Source of the DNA: Murinocardiopsis flavida | Lineage (GTDB): Bacteria > Actinomycetota > Actinomycetes > Streptosporangiales > Streptosporangiaceae | Length of the DNA stretch: 64,000 bases | Assembly (NCBI RefSeq): GCF_003014485.1 | Contig: NZ_PYGA01000011.1 | Location: 124,001-188,000 of the forward strand | Direction: 5' to 3' | Part shown: one piece after another, positions 34,001-42,860 of the stretch | How positions within the stretch are numbered: position 1 is the first letter of the stretch | Layout: each line of letters opens with the position of its first letter | Notes under the pieces: model-generated | Told to the model about the DNA's origin: nothing | Database searches by the model: none | The model's input: the letters and a program-made list of their open reading frames with translations, nothing else | Translations under genes and position numbers: made by a program

Positions 34001-35425
34001 GTGAGCGGAATCGACGGCGGGCAGACTACCGGCGGGCGGGCCACCGGCGGGCGGGCTACCGGCGGGTCACCCGGACACTCGCTGCTGGTGCTGGGCGATG
34101 CCGTCGCCGCGGTCGTGTACTTGGCCGTCCTGGCCGGGCAGGTGCTCGCGCGGGTCGGCGACGGCGCCTCGGGGCTGCCGTTGTGGGCCGACCTAGTCGT
34201 TGTGGCGGGCATGAGTGTGCCCGTCGCGCTGCGACGGTATCGGCCGGTCCCGGTGTTCTGGGGCGTCCTGGCGCTGTCCGTGGCGGCGGCGCTGCTGGGT
34301 GTCGTTCGCGAGCCCATGGTGGGCGCCGCGCTGACGCTGTACACCATGGCGGCTGCGGACGCCCGGCGCTCGTGGGTGCCCGCGTGGATCGTCGGTTCGC
34401 TGAGCGCCGCCGCCGCGGTCCTCCTCGTGCTGTCGGGCCCGTCCCGCGGGCCGGGGATCGAAGCCGACATGTCCGTGGGGGTGGGGGTGCTGCTGCTGGC
34501 GTTCTCCTGGTCGCTGGGGCGGGGCACGCGCGACCGGCGGCTGGCCACGGAGCGGTTCGCCCGGCAGCACGCCGAGCAGGCGGTGGCGGAGGAGCGGCTG
34601 CGCATCGCGCGGGAGATGCACGACGTCGTCGCGCACAGCCTGGGCCTGATCACCGTCAAGGCCGGGGTCGCCAACCACGTGGCGCAGGCCAGGCCGGAGG
34701 AGGGCCGCGACGCGCTGCGGGTCATCGAGAGCACCGGCCGCGAAGCCCTCATCGAGCTCCGCCGCGTCCTCGACGTGCTCCGCTCCCCTGCGGAGGGCTC
34801 CGAAGCGGAGGCGGCGCCGGCGCCGCCGGCCCCTGATCTGGCGGGTCTGCCCGCTCTCGCCGAGCGGGCGGCGCTCACGGGGGTGCGGGTGGACCTGGAG
34901 GTGGACGTGCCGGTGCGGTTGCCCGAGGGAGTCGCGCTCACGGTGTACCGGATCGTGCAGGAGGCACTGACCAACGTCGCGAGGCACGCGGCGCCGGCGC
35001 GTGCCTCGGTGCTGGTCGCAGCCGATTCCGGGGACGTCCGGGTCGAGATCGCCGATGACGGCCCCGGCGCCCGCACACTGCCCGACGTCCGGGGAACCGG
35101 CGCCGGGCACGGGCTGATCGGCATGGCGGAGCGGGTGGCGATGCATCATGGGACCTTCACCGCCGGGCCGCGGCCCGGTCGGGGCTTCCGCGTCGCGGTG
35201 GTGCTGCCGGGAGCGGGCGGGACGCCGGTACCTCCTGCGGGCGCCGATGTGCGGACACAGCAGGTCGGCGGCGCAGAAACAGCCGGCGCAGAAACAGGCG
35301 GCGCAGAAGCAGCCGGTGGAGAACCAGGCGGCGAAGATGGGCGGCGGAGCAGCGGGCATGGCCGTAGGGCCGAGCCGGGCAGCAGAGGCGGCGGGCGGGG
35401 TGGGCGGGGTGGAGCGAGTGGGTGA
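34001..35425 (+). CDS. NarL-type sensor histidine kinase
   Basis: A 474-residue membrane kinase: four or five N-terminal helices, the HisKA_3 dimerisation helix IAREMHDVVAHSLG with phospho-acceptor His207, and an ATPase domain with LTNVARHA, DDGPGA and GHGLIGMAERV. The N terminus has three 15-bp repeats (34028-34072, TGGRA units) and the C terminus five (35270-35336, GAETA-like units), both outside the domains. GTG start. It overlaps the response regulator gene by 8 bp. Confidence 0.92.
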   Translation: MSGIDGGQTTGGRATGGRATGGSPGHSLLVLGDAVAAVVYLAVLAGQVLARVGDGASGLPLWADLVVVAGMSVPVALRRYRPVPVFWGVLALSVAAALLGVVREPMVGAALTLYTMAAADARRSWVPAWIVGSLSAAAAVLLVLSGPSRGPGIEADMSVGVGVLLLAFSWSLGRGTRDRRLATERFARQHAEQAVAEERLRIAREMHDVVAHSLGLITVKAGVANHVAQARPEEGRDALRVIESTGREALIELRRVLDVLRSPAEGSEAEAAPAPPAPDLAGLPALAERAALTGVRVDLEVDVPVRLPEGVALTVYRIVQEALTNVARHAAPARASVLVAADSGDVRVEIADDGPGARTLPDVRGTGAGHGLIGMAERVAMHHGTFTAGPRPGRGFRVAVVLPGAGGTPVPPAGADVRTQQVGGAETAGAETGGAEAAGGEPGGEDGRRSSGHGRRAEPGSRGGGRGGRGGASG

Positions 35426-36170
35426 CACGGACGCGGCGCCCGGGGTGGCGCCGGGCGGCACGGCGGACCCGGCCGGGAACGCGCCGCACGCAGGGGAACC
35501 GCGGCCGACCACGGTGCTGATCGCCGACGATCAGGCACTGCTGCGGGGCAGTTTCCGCGTGCTGATCGACGCGGCACCGGGACTCACCACTGTGGGCGAG
35601 GCGGCCGACGGGGCGCGCGCCGTGGACCTGGCCCGACGCGAGCGCCCCGATGTCGTGCTGATGGACGTCCGGATGCCCGAGGTCGACGGGATCGAGGCGA
35701 CCCGGCGGATCTGCGCCGATCCCGATCTCGCCGGTGTCCGGATCCTCATGCTGACGATGTTCGACCTGGACACATACGTGTACGCGGCGCTGCGGGCGGG
35801 GGCGGGCGGGTTCCTCCTCAAGGACGCCGCTCCGGCGGAGCTGCTGGATGCGATCCGGGTGGTCGCCGCGGGCGACGGGCTGCTCGCACCTTCGGTGACG
35901 CGCCGGCTCATCGCGGAGTTCGCACGCGCACCCGAGGTTCCCGCGTCTCCGCGCGCGGAGCTCGACGGGGTGACCCAGCGGGAGCGGGACGTCCTTGTGC
36001 TCATCGCCCGCGGGTTGTCCAACGCCGAGATCGGCGCCCGCCTGCACCTCAGCCACGGCACCGTCAAGACGCACGTGGGCCACCTGCTGCGCAAGCTCGG
36101 CGCGCGCGACCGCGCCCAGTTGGTGATCATCGCGTACGAGGGCGGCGTGGTCACGGCCGCGCAGCGCTGA
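35418..36170 (+). CDS. NarL/LuxR-type response regulator
   Basis: A 250-residue regulator: receiver domain TVLIADDQALLRGSFRVL with phospho-acceptor Asp83 in VLMDVRMP, then a LuxR HTH LTQRERDVLVLIARGLSNAE... as GVTQRERDVLVLIARG and LHLSHGTVKTHVGHLLRKL. The chosen GTG (35418) overlaps the kinase stop by 8 bp; a GTG three codons earlier is possible. The first 30 residues are a Gly/Ala/Pro-rich extension. Likely target: the divergent ABC exporter. Confidence 0.92.
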   Translation: MGDTDAAPGVAPGGTADPAGNAPHAGEPRPTTVLIADDQALLRGSFRVLIDAAPGLTTVGEAADGARAVDLARRERPDVVLMDVRMPEVDGIEATRRICADPDLAGVRILMLTMFDLDTYVYAALRAGAGGFLLKDAAPAELLDAIRVVAAGDGLLAPSVTRRLIAEFARAPEVPASPRAELDGVTQRERDVLVLIARGLSNAEIGARLHLSHGTVKTHVGHLLRKLGARDRAQLVIIAYEGGVVTAAQR

Positions 36171-36195
36171 CGCCCGGCATGGCCCCCTGGACACA

Positions 36196-36270
36196 GGCAG
36201 ATTGTCCACGGGCAGGCTGTTCACGGGCAGATTGGCCACGAGCAGGTCGTCCAAGGGCAGGTCGTCCGAG
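36196..36270. repeat. Five 15-bp tandem repeats
   Basis: Units of the type GGCAGATTGTCCACG at 36196, 36211, 36226, 36241 and 36256, degenerate. They lie between the response regulator and Lrp genes, outside any gene. Confidence 0.8.
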
Positions 36271-36314
36271 GTCTGGACCGGAAGCGCGGGGACGACCGGA
36301 TGCTGTGTGCCCGG

Positions 36315-36809
36315 TCAGCGGGGCGGGCCGTGGGCGCGCGTGCGGGTGGGCGGCACGGGGTCGATCCGGGGCGAGCGGACGTGCTCGTAGACCACGGAGG
36401 TCTGCACGTCGGCGACCTCGCGGCGCTCGGTCAGCCGGTCGATGACGAACGCGTACAGCCCGTCGGTGTCGGGCACGGCCACGTGGATCAGGAAGTCGTG
36501 GCTGCCCGATGTGACGAACAGGCCGATGACCTCGGGCAGCCGCGCCGCCCACTCGCGGAAACCACTGATCATCGCGCGTGAGGGCGGGCGGATCCGCACC
36601 GATATGAGGGCCTGAACCGGGCGGCCCACCGCGCCGAGGTCGACTTCGGCGCGGTAGGAACGGATGACGCCGCGTTCGCGGAGTGCCCGCACCCGTTCCA
36701 ACGAGGTCGACGGGGAGACGCCGGCCGCGGCGGCGAGGTCGCGGTTGGTCTGCCGTGCATCGTTCTGCAACGCGCGCAGCAGCGCCAAGTCGAGCGCATC
36801 AAATTCCAT
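36315..36809 (-). CDS. Lrp/AsnC family regulator
   Basis: A 164-residue Lrp/AsnC protein: HTH in LDLALLRALQNDARQTNRDLAAAAGVSPSTSLERVRALRERG, RAM domain with VIGLFVTSGSHDFLIHVAV. Start at ATG 36809 with GGGAG upstream; an earlier ATG (36830) lacks a site. Divergent to the DUF2000 gene, 141 bp apart. Lrp-DUF2000 divergent pairs suggest that it controls this neighbour in response to an amino acid. Confidence 0.9.
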   Translation of the reverse strand: MEFDALDLALLRALQNDARQTNRDLAAAAGVSPSTSLERVRALRERGVIRSYRAEVDLGAVGRPVQALISVRIRPPSRAMISGFREWAARLPEVIGLFVTSGSHDFLIHVAVPDTDGLYAFVIDRLTERREVADVQTSVVYEHVRSPRIDPVPPTRTRAHGPPR

Positions 36810-36950
36810 GGACACCGCGATCTCCCTCATATCGTTCGCCGACGTTCGACATAGCCAGCATGGATACCTAAGTTATCCCGGAAACCACCGAACCTATGAC
36901 GAATGCGCACCAGCCGTGCGCCGCGTCCGGAGAACCCAAGGAGCCGCGCC

Positions 36951-37445
36951 GTGTCCCAGACCGCACCGGCCGAAACCATGCCCGCCGCCTTCACCGTCCC
37001 CGACGACGTGGGCGCGTTGGACCAGCCGACCCGCAGCCAGAAGCTCCGGTGGGCGATCGTCGTCGACCGGTCGCTGCCGGCGGGGCTCGCCGCGAACGCC
37101 GCCGCGTGCATGGCCGCGGCCGTCGGCAAGGCCGCGCCCGGCCTGGTCGGCCCCGATGCGGCGGACGGCGCGGGGGACGTGCACAGCGGGCTGCCGTGGA
37201 CGGGCTGCCTGGTTCTCGCCGCCGACGGCGACCAACTCCAGGCCCTGCGGGGCGCCGCCACGCGCGCCGAGGGCGTGCTCGTCGTCGACATGCCGCGCGC
37301 GGCCCAGGCCACCAGCGTCTACAACGAGTACCTCGACGCGATGGCACACACCGGACACGACGAGGTGGAGTACCTGGCTGTGAGTGTCGTCGGGCCGCGC
37401 AACCGGATCGCCAAGCTCGTCGGCAGGCTTCCGCTGCTGCGCTGA
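36951..37445 (+). CDS. DUF2000 family protein
   Basis: A 164-residue DUF2000 protein with no assigned activity. Seen: QKLRWAIVVDRSLPAGLAANAAACMAAAVG at the N terminus and VVGPRNRIAKLVGRLPLLR at the end, both family hallmarks. GTG start with AAGGAG 8 bp upstream. Soluble, no signal peptide. Its Lrp-type neighbour suggests a role in amino-acid metabolism. Confidence 0.85.
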   Translation: MSQTAPAETMPAAFTVPDDVGALDQPTRSQKLRWAIVVDRSLPAGLAANAAACMAAAVGKAAPGLVGPDAADGAGDVHSGLPWTGCLVLAADGDQLQALRGAATRAEGVLVVDMPRAAQATSVYNEYLDAMAHTGHDEVEYLAVSVVGPRNRIAKLVGRLPLLR

Positions 37446-37560
37446 ACGGGTAGCGTCTTACTCCGGATTACTCCGGGCCGCGCGGTCCGCGGTGTTCCGC
37501 CCCGGAATCCGTGGCGCGGCTCGCCCCCGCGCCGAACCGAACCGCTGAAACGCGACCCGC

Positions 37561-38023
37561 ATGAGCACCGACCCGGGCCGGAGTCAGCACCCTCCGAGCA
37601 CGTTCGGCAGGGTCACCGGTGCCGTCATGTTCTTCGGCATCGCCGCAGTCTGCTTCTGGTACTCCATCATCGACGGCCTCACATTCGGCTGGGTGGTCGG
37701 ACCGCTCATGGTGGGCGTCGGGATGCTGTACGTGCGGCTTGCGGTGCGAATGCGGCGTGAGACCGCCGCCAAGCAAGCCGCGCTCCGCGACCGACAGCGC
37801 GGGCGCCGATCTCCGGGGCCGGGGTCCGGCGGGCGTTTCTCCGCACCCGCGCAGCATCAGTACTGCGGGGCTCCCGAACGCCGCTCCGCCGCGCCCGGGA
37901 GCCCCGCACCCGTCACAGGGTCCGCACCCGCCCCAGGGACCGCCTCCAGGTCCGTACCCACCGCAGGCGCCTCCTTCGCACTGGCCCCCGCATGGGCCCC
38001 AACCCGGGCCGCCGTACCGGTGA
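37561..38023 (+). pseudogene. Small membrane protein with Pro-rich tail, apparent frameshift
   Basis: Two helices (about residues 16-33 and 38-58; GAVMFFGIAAVCFWYSIIDG) and a basic stretch are read in frame 1. The Pro-rich tail that would normally follow (HPSQGPHPPQGPPPGPYPPQ, ending PPYR and a stop at 38023) is read in frame 2. The switch is near 37855-37885. Without the shift, frame 1 runs on to 38124 into the convergent GNAT gene with unlikely sequence. Either a disrupted gene or a base-call error. Function unknown. Confidence 0.55.
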
Positions 38024-38066
38024 CGGTGGGGTGCACCGCGGGCAGGCTGCGGGAAATGGCCGAGGG

Positions 38067-38621
38067 TCAGCGGGCTATGGGCCTGCGCAGTACGAACTGG
38101 GGTCCCATGTCGCCGTTGAGGTAGCGGTCGCCGGTGTAGTCGAAGCCGCCTGCCAGGTAGGCGCGGATGGCGGCGGGATTGCGCTCATTGACGGTGAGCA
38201 GCACCGTGTCAGCGTCGGGCGCGACGTCGCGGGCGATCGGGTCGAGTGCGTTGCAGGCGGCGCGGCCCAGACCCAGCCCCTGCCGCGCCGGATCGATGTA
38301 GAACGCGCGCAGGAGGACCGCGCGTTCGGGGTGCGGGGTGAGTTCGGCGAGGTTGCCCCGCCGGTCGAGGATGCCGAACCCGACGGCCTCGCCTTCGTTC
38401 ACCACGGCGAAGGGGACCCGGTTCGGGTCTGCGTCGGCGCGGGGCAGGGTCTCGTGGGCCGGGTCGGCGAAGTGTCGGCCGGGACCGAGCCTGAGCCGGA
38501 CGACTGCGGCACGGAGTCCGGCGGCGCGTTCGGAGCCGGTGTCGAGCCGGACGAGTTCCGGGGCACAGCGCGCTGTGCGGGCGGTTCCGTTCTGGCTCAT
38601 GTCCGTCCTCGTGTTCGGCAT
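38067..38621 (-). CDS. GNAT family N-acetyltransferase
   Basis: A 184-residue GNAT enzyme; the acetyl-CoA loop is RQGLGLGRAACNAL, preceded by the beta strand AVLLRAFYIDPA and followed by LLTVNERNPAAIRAYLAGGF. Acceptor unknown. ATG at 38621 with GGAGG 8 bp upstream. Convergent with the frameshifted gene. Confidence 0.88.
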   Translation of the reverse strand: MPNTRTDMSQNGTARTARCAPELVRLDTGSERAAGLRAAVVRLRLGPGRHFADPAHETLPRADADPNRVPFAVVNEGEAVGFGILDRRGNLAELTPHPERAVLLRAFYIDPARQGLGLGRAACNALDPIARDVAPDADTVLLTVNERNPAAIRAYLAGGFDYTGDRYLNGDMGPQFVLRRPIAR

Positions 38622-39024
38622 CGTGTCCGCCTCCGGAGGGGGTGGCAGGTCACGAGGGCCAGTATGCCTTCCTGCCGGTTCCCGTCCGGGCGCGGCCCCG
38701 CCGGGCACCGACACGGAGGCCGACGGGAGCCCGACCGGCACGCTGCCGCGCGGCGCGGCCCGGAGCACACAAGACCCGGAGCGCTCAGGACCCGGGCGAC
38801 TGCGCGGGGACGACGAGAGGCCGCCGGGACACCTCCGCGCGCGACCCGCAACACCCACACCCGGTGACGACGAGAGGCCGCCGGGACGGCCGCCACTGCC
38901 AGCCCCCGGGTTCGCGCGGCGCGGGGGTGTGGTGTGGGATGGGCGACGCGGGGCGCGACGAACCCCGCGGGTCCGGTCTCCACCCGGTCGGCGGTCTGCG
39001 CCGGCCCTGTAGAGAGGAGTCGAG
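38622..39024. other. Intergenic region with 22-bp direct repeat (57-bp period)
   Basis: 403 bp between divergent genes. A 22-bp sequence starting GACGACGAGAGGCCGCC occurs at 38809-38830 and 38866-38887. No gene and no clear promoter boxes were seen. Confidence 0.7.
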
Positions 39025-39996
39025 ATGACGGGCATCATCCGCACCGTTCTCGGCGACATCCCACCCGAGCGGCTCGGCCGCACCGACTACCACGAGCACC
39101 TGTTCCAGTCGACGCCGCTGCTGCCCGGCGAGGAACTGGACGACGAGGCGGCGAGCACCACCGAGGCGCGCGCCCTGCACGCCGCCGGCATCGACGCGAT
39201 GGTGGAAGCCACCCCCGTCGGTCTGGGCCGCGACCCCGGCGGCGTGGCGCGCGTCGCCGCGGCGACCGGGATGCACATCGTGCTGACCACGGGCGCGCAC
39301 CGCGAAGCGCACTACCTCCTGGGCGACCCACTCATCGACGACTCCGCCGACACGCTGGGCCGCCGCTTCACCGGCGACCTCACCACGGCCGCGGCCGACC
39401 CCTCGGACGCGGTTCCGGCCCCTCCCGGTCCTCACGGGGCGCCGGTGCGGGCCGGGCTGCTCAAGGCGGGGATCGGCTACTGGTCGATCAGCGCGTTCGA
39501 GCGCCGCGTCCTCGCGGGGGTCGGGGCGGCCCACCGCGCCACGGGGGCGCCCGTCATGGTGCACCTCGAACACGGCAGCGCCGCGCTGGAGGTACTCGAC
39601 GTGCTGGGCGGCGAGGGGGTACCCGCCTCCGCCGTGGCACTGGCGCATCTCGACCGCAACCCCGACCCCGGACTGCACGCCGAGGTGTGCGGCCGGGGCG
39701 CCTACGTCGGATACGACGGGATGGCGCGGCACCGCACCCACCCCGACTCGGTACTGCTGGACTGCCTGCGCGGCACGGTCGAACGCGCCGGGGCCGACCA
39801 GGTGCTGATCGGTGGTGACGTCGCCCGGCGCAGCCGCTACCGCGCCTACGGCGGGCTGCCCGGCCTGGACTACCTGCCGCTGCGCTTCCTGCCCCGGGTG
39901 ACGGCCGAGGTCGGCGCCGATGTCGCGACCGCGGCACTGGTCGCGAACCCGGCCAGGTGGCTGACGTGGGACGCCGCCGCCTCTGGCGCAGCGTAG
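39025..39996 (+). CDS. Phosphotriesterase-family amidohydrolase
   Basis: A 323-residue PTE/PHP-like TIM-barrel hydrolase. Seen: HEH at 23-25 (DYHEHLF) for the first metal site, the bridging Lys in GLLKAGIGYW, His ligands in MVHLEHG and LAHLDRNPD, and the catalytic Asp in IGGDVARRSRY. Family members are lactonases or phosphotriesterases; substrate unknown. AGAGGAG precedes the ATG by 5 bp. Single gene. Confidence 0.9.
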   Translation: MTGIIRTVLGDIPPERLGRTDYHEHLFQSTPLLPGEELDDEAASTTEARALHAAGIDAMVEATPVGLGRDPGGVARVAAATGMHIVLTTGAHREAHYLLGDPLIDDSADTLGRRFTGDLTTAAADPSDAVPAPPGPHGAPVRAGLLKAGIGYWSISAFERRVLAGVGAAHRATGAPVMVHLEHGSAALEVLDVLGGEGVPASAVALAHLDRNPDPGLHAEVCGRGAYVGYDGMARHRTHPDSVLLDCLRGTVERAGADQVLIGGDVARRSRYRAYGGLPGLDYLPLRFLPRVTAEVGADVATAALVANPARWLTWDAAASGAA

Positions 39997-40355
39997 TGGC
40001 GTCAGACACCGCCGCCCTTGGCACTGGGCGGTGGCGGGGACATCCCCGGCACGGCGCAGCGTAGGCGCGGGGGCAGCCGAGTCCCTGGTGCGGCCGCGAG
40101 AGGGGTAATTCCGGGCGCTGCGGCCGGGCGCCCACCCGGTGCCCGCGTCCCCCGGAGCGGGGTAATCCCGGGCGCCGCGGCCGGGCGCCCACCCAGTGCC
40201 CGCGCCCTCGGCGCACCGGGTCAGGAGCGTTCCCGGCGCGAGTACGGTGCGCCGGGGACGGTAGAGGGTGCGGGTTGCGGGGCTCGGGACGCGCGGTACG
40301 GAGCGCCGTCCCGTGCGGAACGGACCACCACGAGCGAAGGGAACGGGAGCACCCG
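39997..40355. other. Intergenic region with 46-bp direct repeat (57-bp period)
   Basis: 359 bp. A 46-bp segment at 40102-40147 (starting GGGGTAATTCCGGGCGC) recurs at 40159-40204 with four or so changes. GC-rich palindromic pieces inside could form hairpins. No gene seen. Confidence 0.75.
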
Positions 40356-41021
40356 ATGCGCACTGCTGCGGATGCCCGATCGGCGGAACCGCCGAAGGCT
40401 GTCCTGTGGGACATGGACGGCACGCTGGTCAACAGCGAACCCCTGTGGGGCGAGGCGCTGGAGGAGTTCGTGCGGGAGCACGGCGCGACCCTCACCCCCG
40501 AAGTGCTCCTCGCGGTGGTGGGCACGGACGATCGCACGACCATGCGGGTGATCGCCAACCACCTCGGGCGGCCGGTGCCGGACGCGGTGCTCGACGAGTG
40601 GCACGACGACGTGGTGGGCCGGGTCCTGCGTCTGCTGCGCGACCGGGTCGAGCCGCTGCCCGGTGCGATGCGCGCACTCGCCGCACTGCACGCGGAGGGT
40701 GTCCCCATGGCGCTGGTGACCAGTTCGCCGCGGGAGGTGACCGACCTGGTGCTGCCGCACATCGGCGGCGACCGGTTCGCGGCGGTGGTCACCTCCGCTG
40801 ATGTGGTGCGCCGCAAACCCGACCCGGAGCCGTACTTGACGGCGGCGAAGCTGCTCGACGTGGACCCGGGCGCCGCGTGGGCCGTCGAGGACTCCCCCAG
40901 TGGCGCCGCGTCGGCGGAGGCGGCGGGGTGCACGGTGCTCCTCGCCCCGGGCGCGGCCCCCGGCGCGGCGTCGCCCGGCCGCATTGCGCTGCGCACCCTC
41001 GATGAACTGGCGGCGCCCTGA
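40356..41021 (+). CDS. HAD-superfamily phosphatase (beta-phosphoglucomutase-like)
   Basis: A 221-residue HAD hydrolase with a helical cap: motif I DMDGTLVNSE (Asp19, Asp21), motif II VTSSPREV, motif III/IV RRKPDPEPYL and VEDSPSGAASAEAAG. It dephosphorylates a small sugar or nucleotide phosphate; substrate unknown. GGGAG lies 6 bp before the ATG. A perfect hairpin follows at 41052. Confidence 0.9.
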   Translation: MRTAADARSAEPPKAVLWDMDGTLVNSEPLWGEALEEFVREHGATLTPEVLLAVVGTDDRTTMRVIANHLGRPVPDAVLDEWHDDVVGRVLRLLRDRVEPLPGAMRALAALHAEGVPMALVTSSPREVTDLVLPHIGGDRFAAVVTSADVVRRKPDPEPYLTAAKLLDVDPGAAWAVEDSPSGAASAEAAGCTVLLAPGAAPGAASPGRIALRTLDELAAP

Positions 41022-41051
41022 CAGGGCCGCCGCCCGCCCCAAAGCCGTTGA

Positions 41052-41079
41052 CGTGAAGGGCGTGCGGACGCCCTTCACG
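41052..41079 (+). terminator. 12-bp perfect hairpin after the HAD gene
   Basis: CGTGAAGGGCGT (41052-41063), loop GCGG, ACGCCCTTCACG (41068-41079). No U-tract. Strong terminator candidate, 30 bp past the stop. Confidence 0.7.
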
Positions 41080-41190
41080 CCTCTGGTGGATTGGGTGATC
41101 GGAGGGTGGCCGCTGCGCGGAGCGGACGCAGGAATCCGGAGACGAGGCCGTCCGGGGCGAGAGCGTCCTCGACCCCAGGGGACAGGAGCC

Positions 41191-41235
41191 AGGCTGCCGG
41201 AAAGCCTGCGCAGCAGCGACGGCCGATGCACATCC
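41191..41235 (+). repeat. Dispersed element R1, copy a
   Basis: Core AGGCTGCCGG...GCCTGCGCAGCAGCGAC...CACATCC. The homology extends upstream through GGGGACAGG. Three related copies lie at 41369, 54684 and 55051. Confidence 0.75.
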
Positions 41236-41368
41236 CGCACTTTGACCGCCGGGCTCAGCGCCGCACGGAATCCCCCGCAATCACGCCCAGGCGCCCAGCG
41301 CGCGCCAACACCCCAGCACCCCCGCCCGCGTTATCAGAGCCTGGGCGGGGCCTGGCATCGAACCCTGG

Positions 41369-41412
41369 GGTCTGCTTCGGCCGTCGCTGCTGCGCAGGCT
41401 CCCCGGCAGCCT
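41369..41412 (-). repeat. Dispersed element R1, copy b (inverted to copy a)
   Basis: Reverse complement matches copy a across GCCTGCGCAGCAGCGACGGC and the flanking AGGCTGCCGG. It makes a long imperfect inverted repeat with copy a, arms about 130-bp apart. Confidence 0.75.
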
Positions 41413-41759
41413 TGCCCAGGTCCCCTGTGGGAAAGGGCGCTCTCGGCCCTCACCCCCTGCGCCAGGCCACGGCCGAAGCCCGCCCTCAGAGTCACCGGCA
41501 TTGCGCGCCGCTCGCGCTTCGCGCGGAGCGGCAGCCTTCAACATCGCAGGACTGAAGGGTGGGCATGGAACGTGGCGCCCTTGACTCGGCGGTGCTGCGG
41601 TCCCGCCCTTGGGCGTCGCAGGGCCGAAGGGTGGGCGTGGAACACGCCGTCCTTGGCCGCTGCGGGCAGGTGATCCGTCTTTGGCCGCGGAGGGCAGGGG
41701 GTCCGGGCTCGGCCGGAAGGTCCTGCGCCGCCGCGGCTCCTCCTCACGGGGGTGGCCGG

Positions 41760-42860
41760 TCAGACGCCGATCGTGTGCCAGACGGTCTTGGTCTCCAGGA
41801 ACGGGGTCATGCGGCCGGTGCCGGGGTCGGCGGTCCAGTCCTCGCCGGGGGCGGGTCGCCGTACCCGGGTGAGGGTCTGGGCCGCGGCGCTTTCCAGGTC
41901 CGTGGCGAGGTCGCCCGCGCCGGTGAGGTCGAGGCCGTCGACGTCGGCGTGTGCCGCCAGGTGCGGGCTGATCTCGGCCGTGCGCCCGGTGAGGATGTTC
42001 ACGACGCCGCCCGGCAGGTCGGAGGTCGCGAGGACTTCGCCGAGGGTGATGGCGGGGAGCGGGGCGCGCTCACTGGCGATCACGACGGCGGTGTTGCCGG
42101 TCGCGATGACCGGCGCGATCACCGACACCAGCCCCAGCAGTGGGGCGTCCTGCGGGGCGAGGACGGCGACGACGCCGGAGGGTTCGGGCGTGGACAGGTT
42201 GAAGTACGGCCCGGACACCGGGTTCGCGCCGCCCACCGCCTGCACGATCTTGTCGGTCCAGCCCGCGTAGTACACCCACCGGTCGATCGCCGCCGAGACG
42301 AGGGCCTCGGCTCGGGTGCGGCGCACACCGTCGGCCGCGGCGACCTCGTCGGCGAACTGGGACCGGCGGCCCTCCATCATCTCGGCCGCCCGGTACAGGA
42401 TCTGGCCGCGGTTGTAGGCGGTGCGCCCCGACCAGCCGGAGAACGCCTTGCGCGCCGCGGTCACGGCGTCGCGGGCGTCCTTGCGGGAGGCGAGCGAGGC
42501 GTTGGCGAGGTGGTCGCCGTCGGGAGAGGTCACGGGGTAGCTCCTGCCCGATTCCGAACGCGGGAACGCGCCGTTGACGTAGAGCTTGTAGGTCCTGCGG
42601 ACGGCCAGCCGGGGAGCCGCGGAGGCGCCGCCCGCGCGGGCCTCCGGGCCGGTGCCACCGGCGTCGGACCACGCCGCTGCGCCGCCCGTGCGGGTGTCTG
42701 CGGCGGCGCGGTCGCCGCCCGCGTTCGCCGTCGCGCCGTCGGGGCCGGGCGGCACCGCGGCGCTGTCGCCGGCCGCCTTCGCCGCGGCCTTTTCGGCGTC
42801 GCGTTTGAGGCGGGCGCGCCCGGTGGCGGGGGTCGCCTTCTCGTTCGCGGCGTCAGACAA
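41760..42860 (-). CDS. ALDH-fold protein lacking the catalytic residues
   Basis: A 366-residue protein related to aldehyde dehydrogenases. After an Ala-rich basic N terminus it has KLYVNGAFPRSESGR, KAFSGWSGRTAYNRGQIL, YYAGWTDKI and PGGVVNILTG, all ALDH features, but the PWNFP Asn is replaced (LAPQDAPLL), and the chain ends before the catalytic Glu and Cys. It therefore cannot be a normal oxidoreductase. TTG start with GGAGGG 5 bp upstream, overlapping the true ALDH stop by 8 bp. Last gene of the deoC operon; role perhaps structural or regulatory with its active neighbour. Confidence 0.85.
   Translation of the reverse strand: MSDAANEKATPATGRARLKRDAEKAAAKAAGDSAAVPPGPDGATANAGGDRAAADTRTGGAAAWSDAGGTGPEARAGGASAAPRLAVRRTYKLYVNGAFPRSESGRSYPVTSPDGDHLANASLASRKDARDAVTAARKAFSGWSGRTAYNRGQILYRAAEMMEGRRSQFADEVAAADGVRRTRAEALVSAAIDRWVYYAGWTDKIVQAVGGANPVSGPYFNLSTPEPSGVVAVLAPQDAPLLGLVSVIAPVIATGNTAVVIASERAPLPAITLGEVLATSDLPGGVVNILTGRTAEISPHLAAHADVDGLDLTGAGDLATDLESAAAQTLTRVRRPAPGEDWTADPGTGRMTPFLETKTVWHTIGV

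Larger units (their letters stand above)
41080..41759. other. 680-bp non-coding island with inverted pair of a dispersed element
   Basis: No gene could be supported. It contains element R1 in plus orientation (41191-41235) and again in minus orientation (41369-41412), plus an approximately 55-bp direct repeat starting at 41543 and 41615 (TCGCAGG..GAAGGGTGGGC). The same R1 pair occurs in the island at 53750-55322. Confidence 0.7.

Noticed and set aside
37561-38124. Uninterrupted 187-residue version of the small membrane protein
   Set aside because: The last 80 residues are compositionally odd and run into the convergent GNAT gene, while frame 2 gives a natural Pro-rich tail with its own stop.
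41341-41370. tRNA-like T-arm (GGTTCGATGCC on the minus strand)
   Set aside because: No acceptor, D or anticodon arm could be placed around it; it lies in the repeat island.
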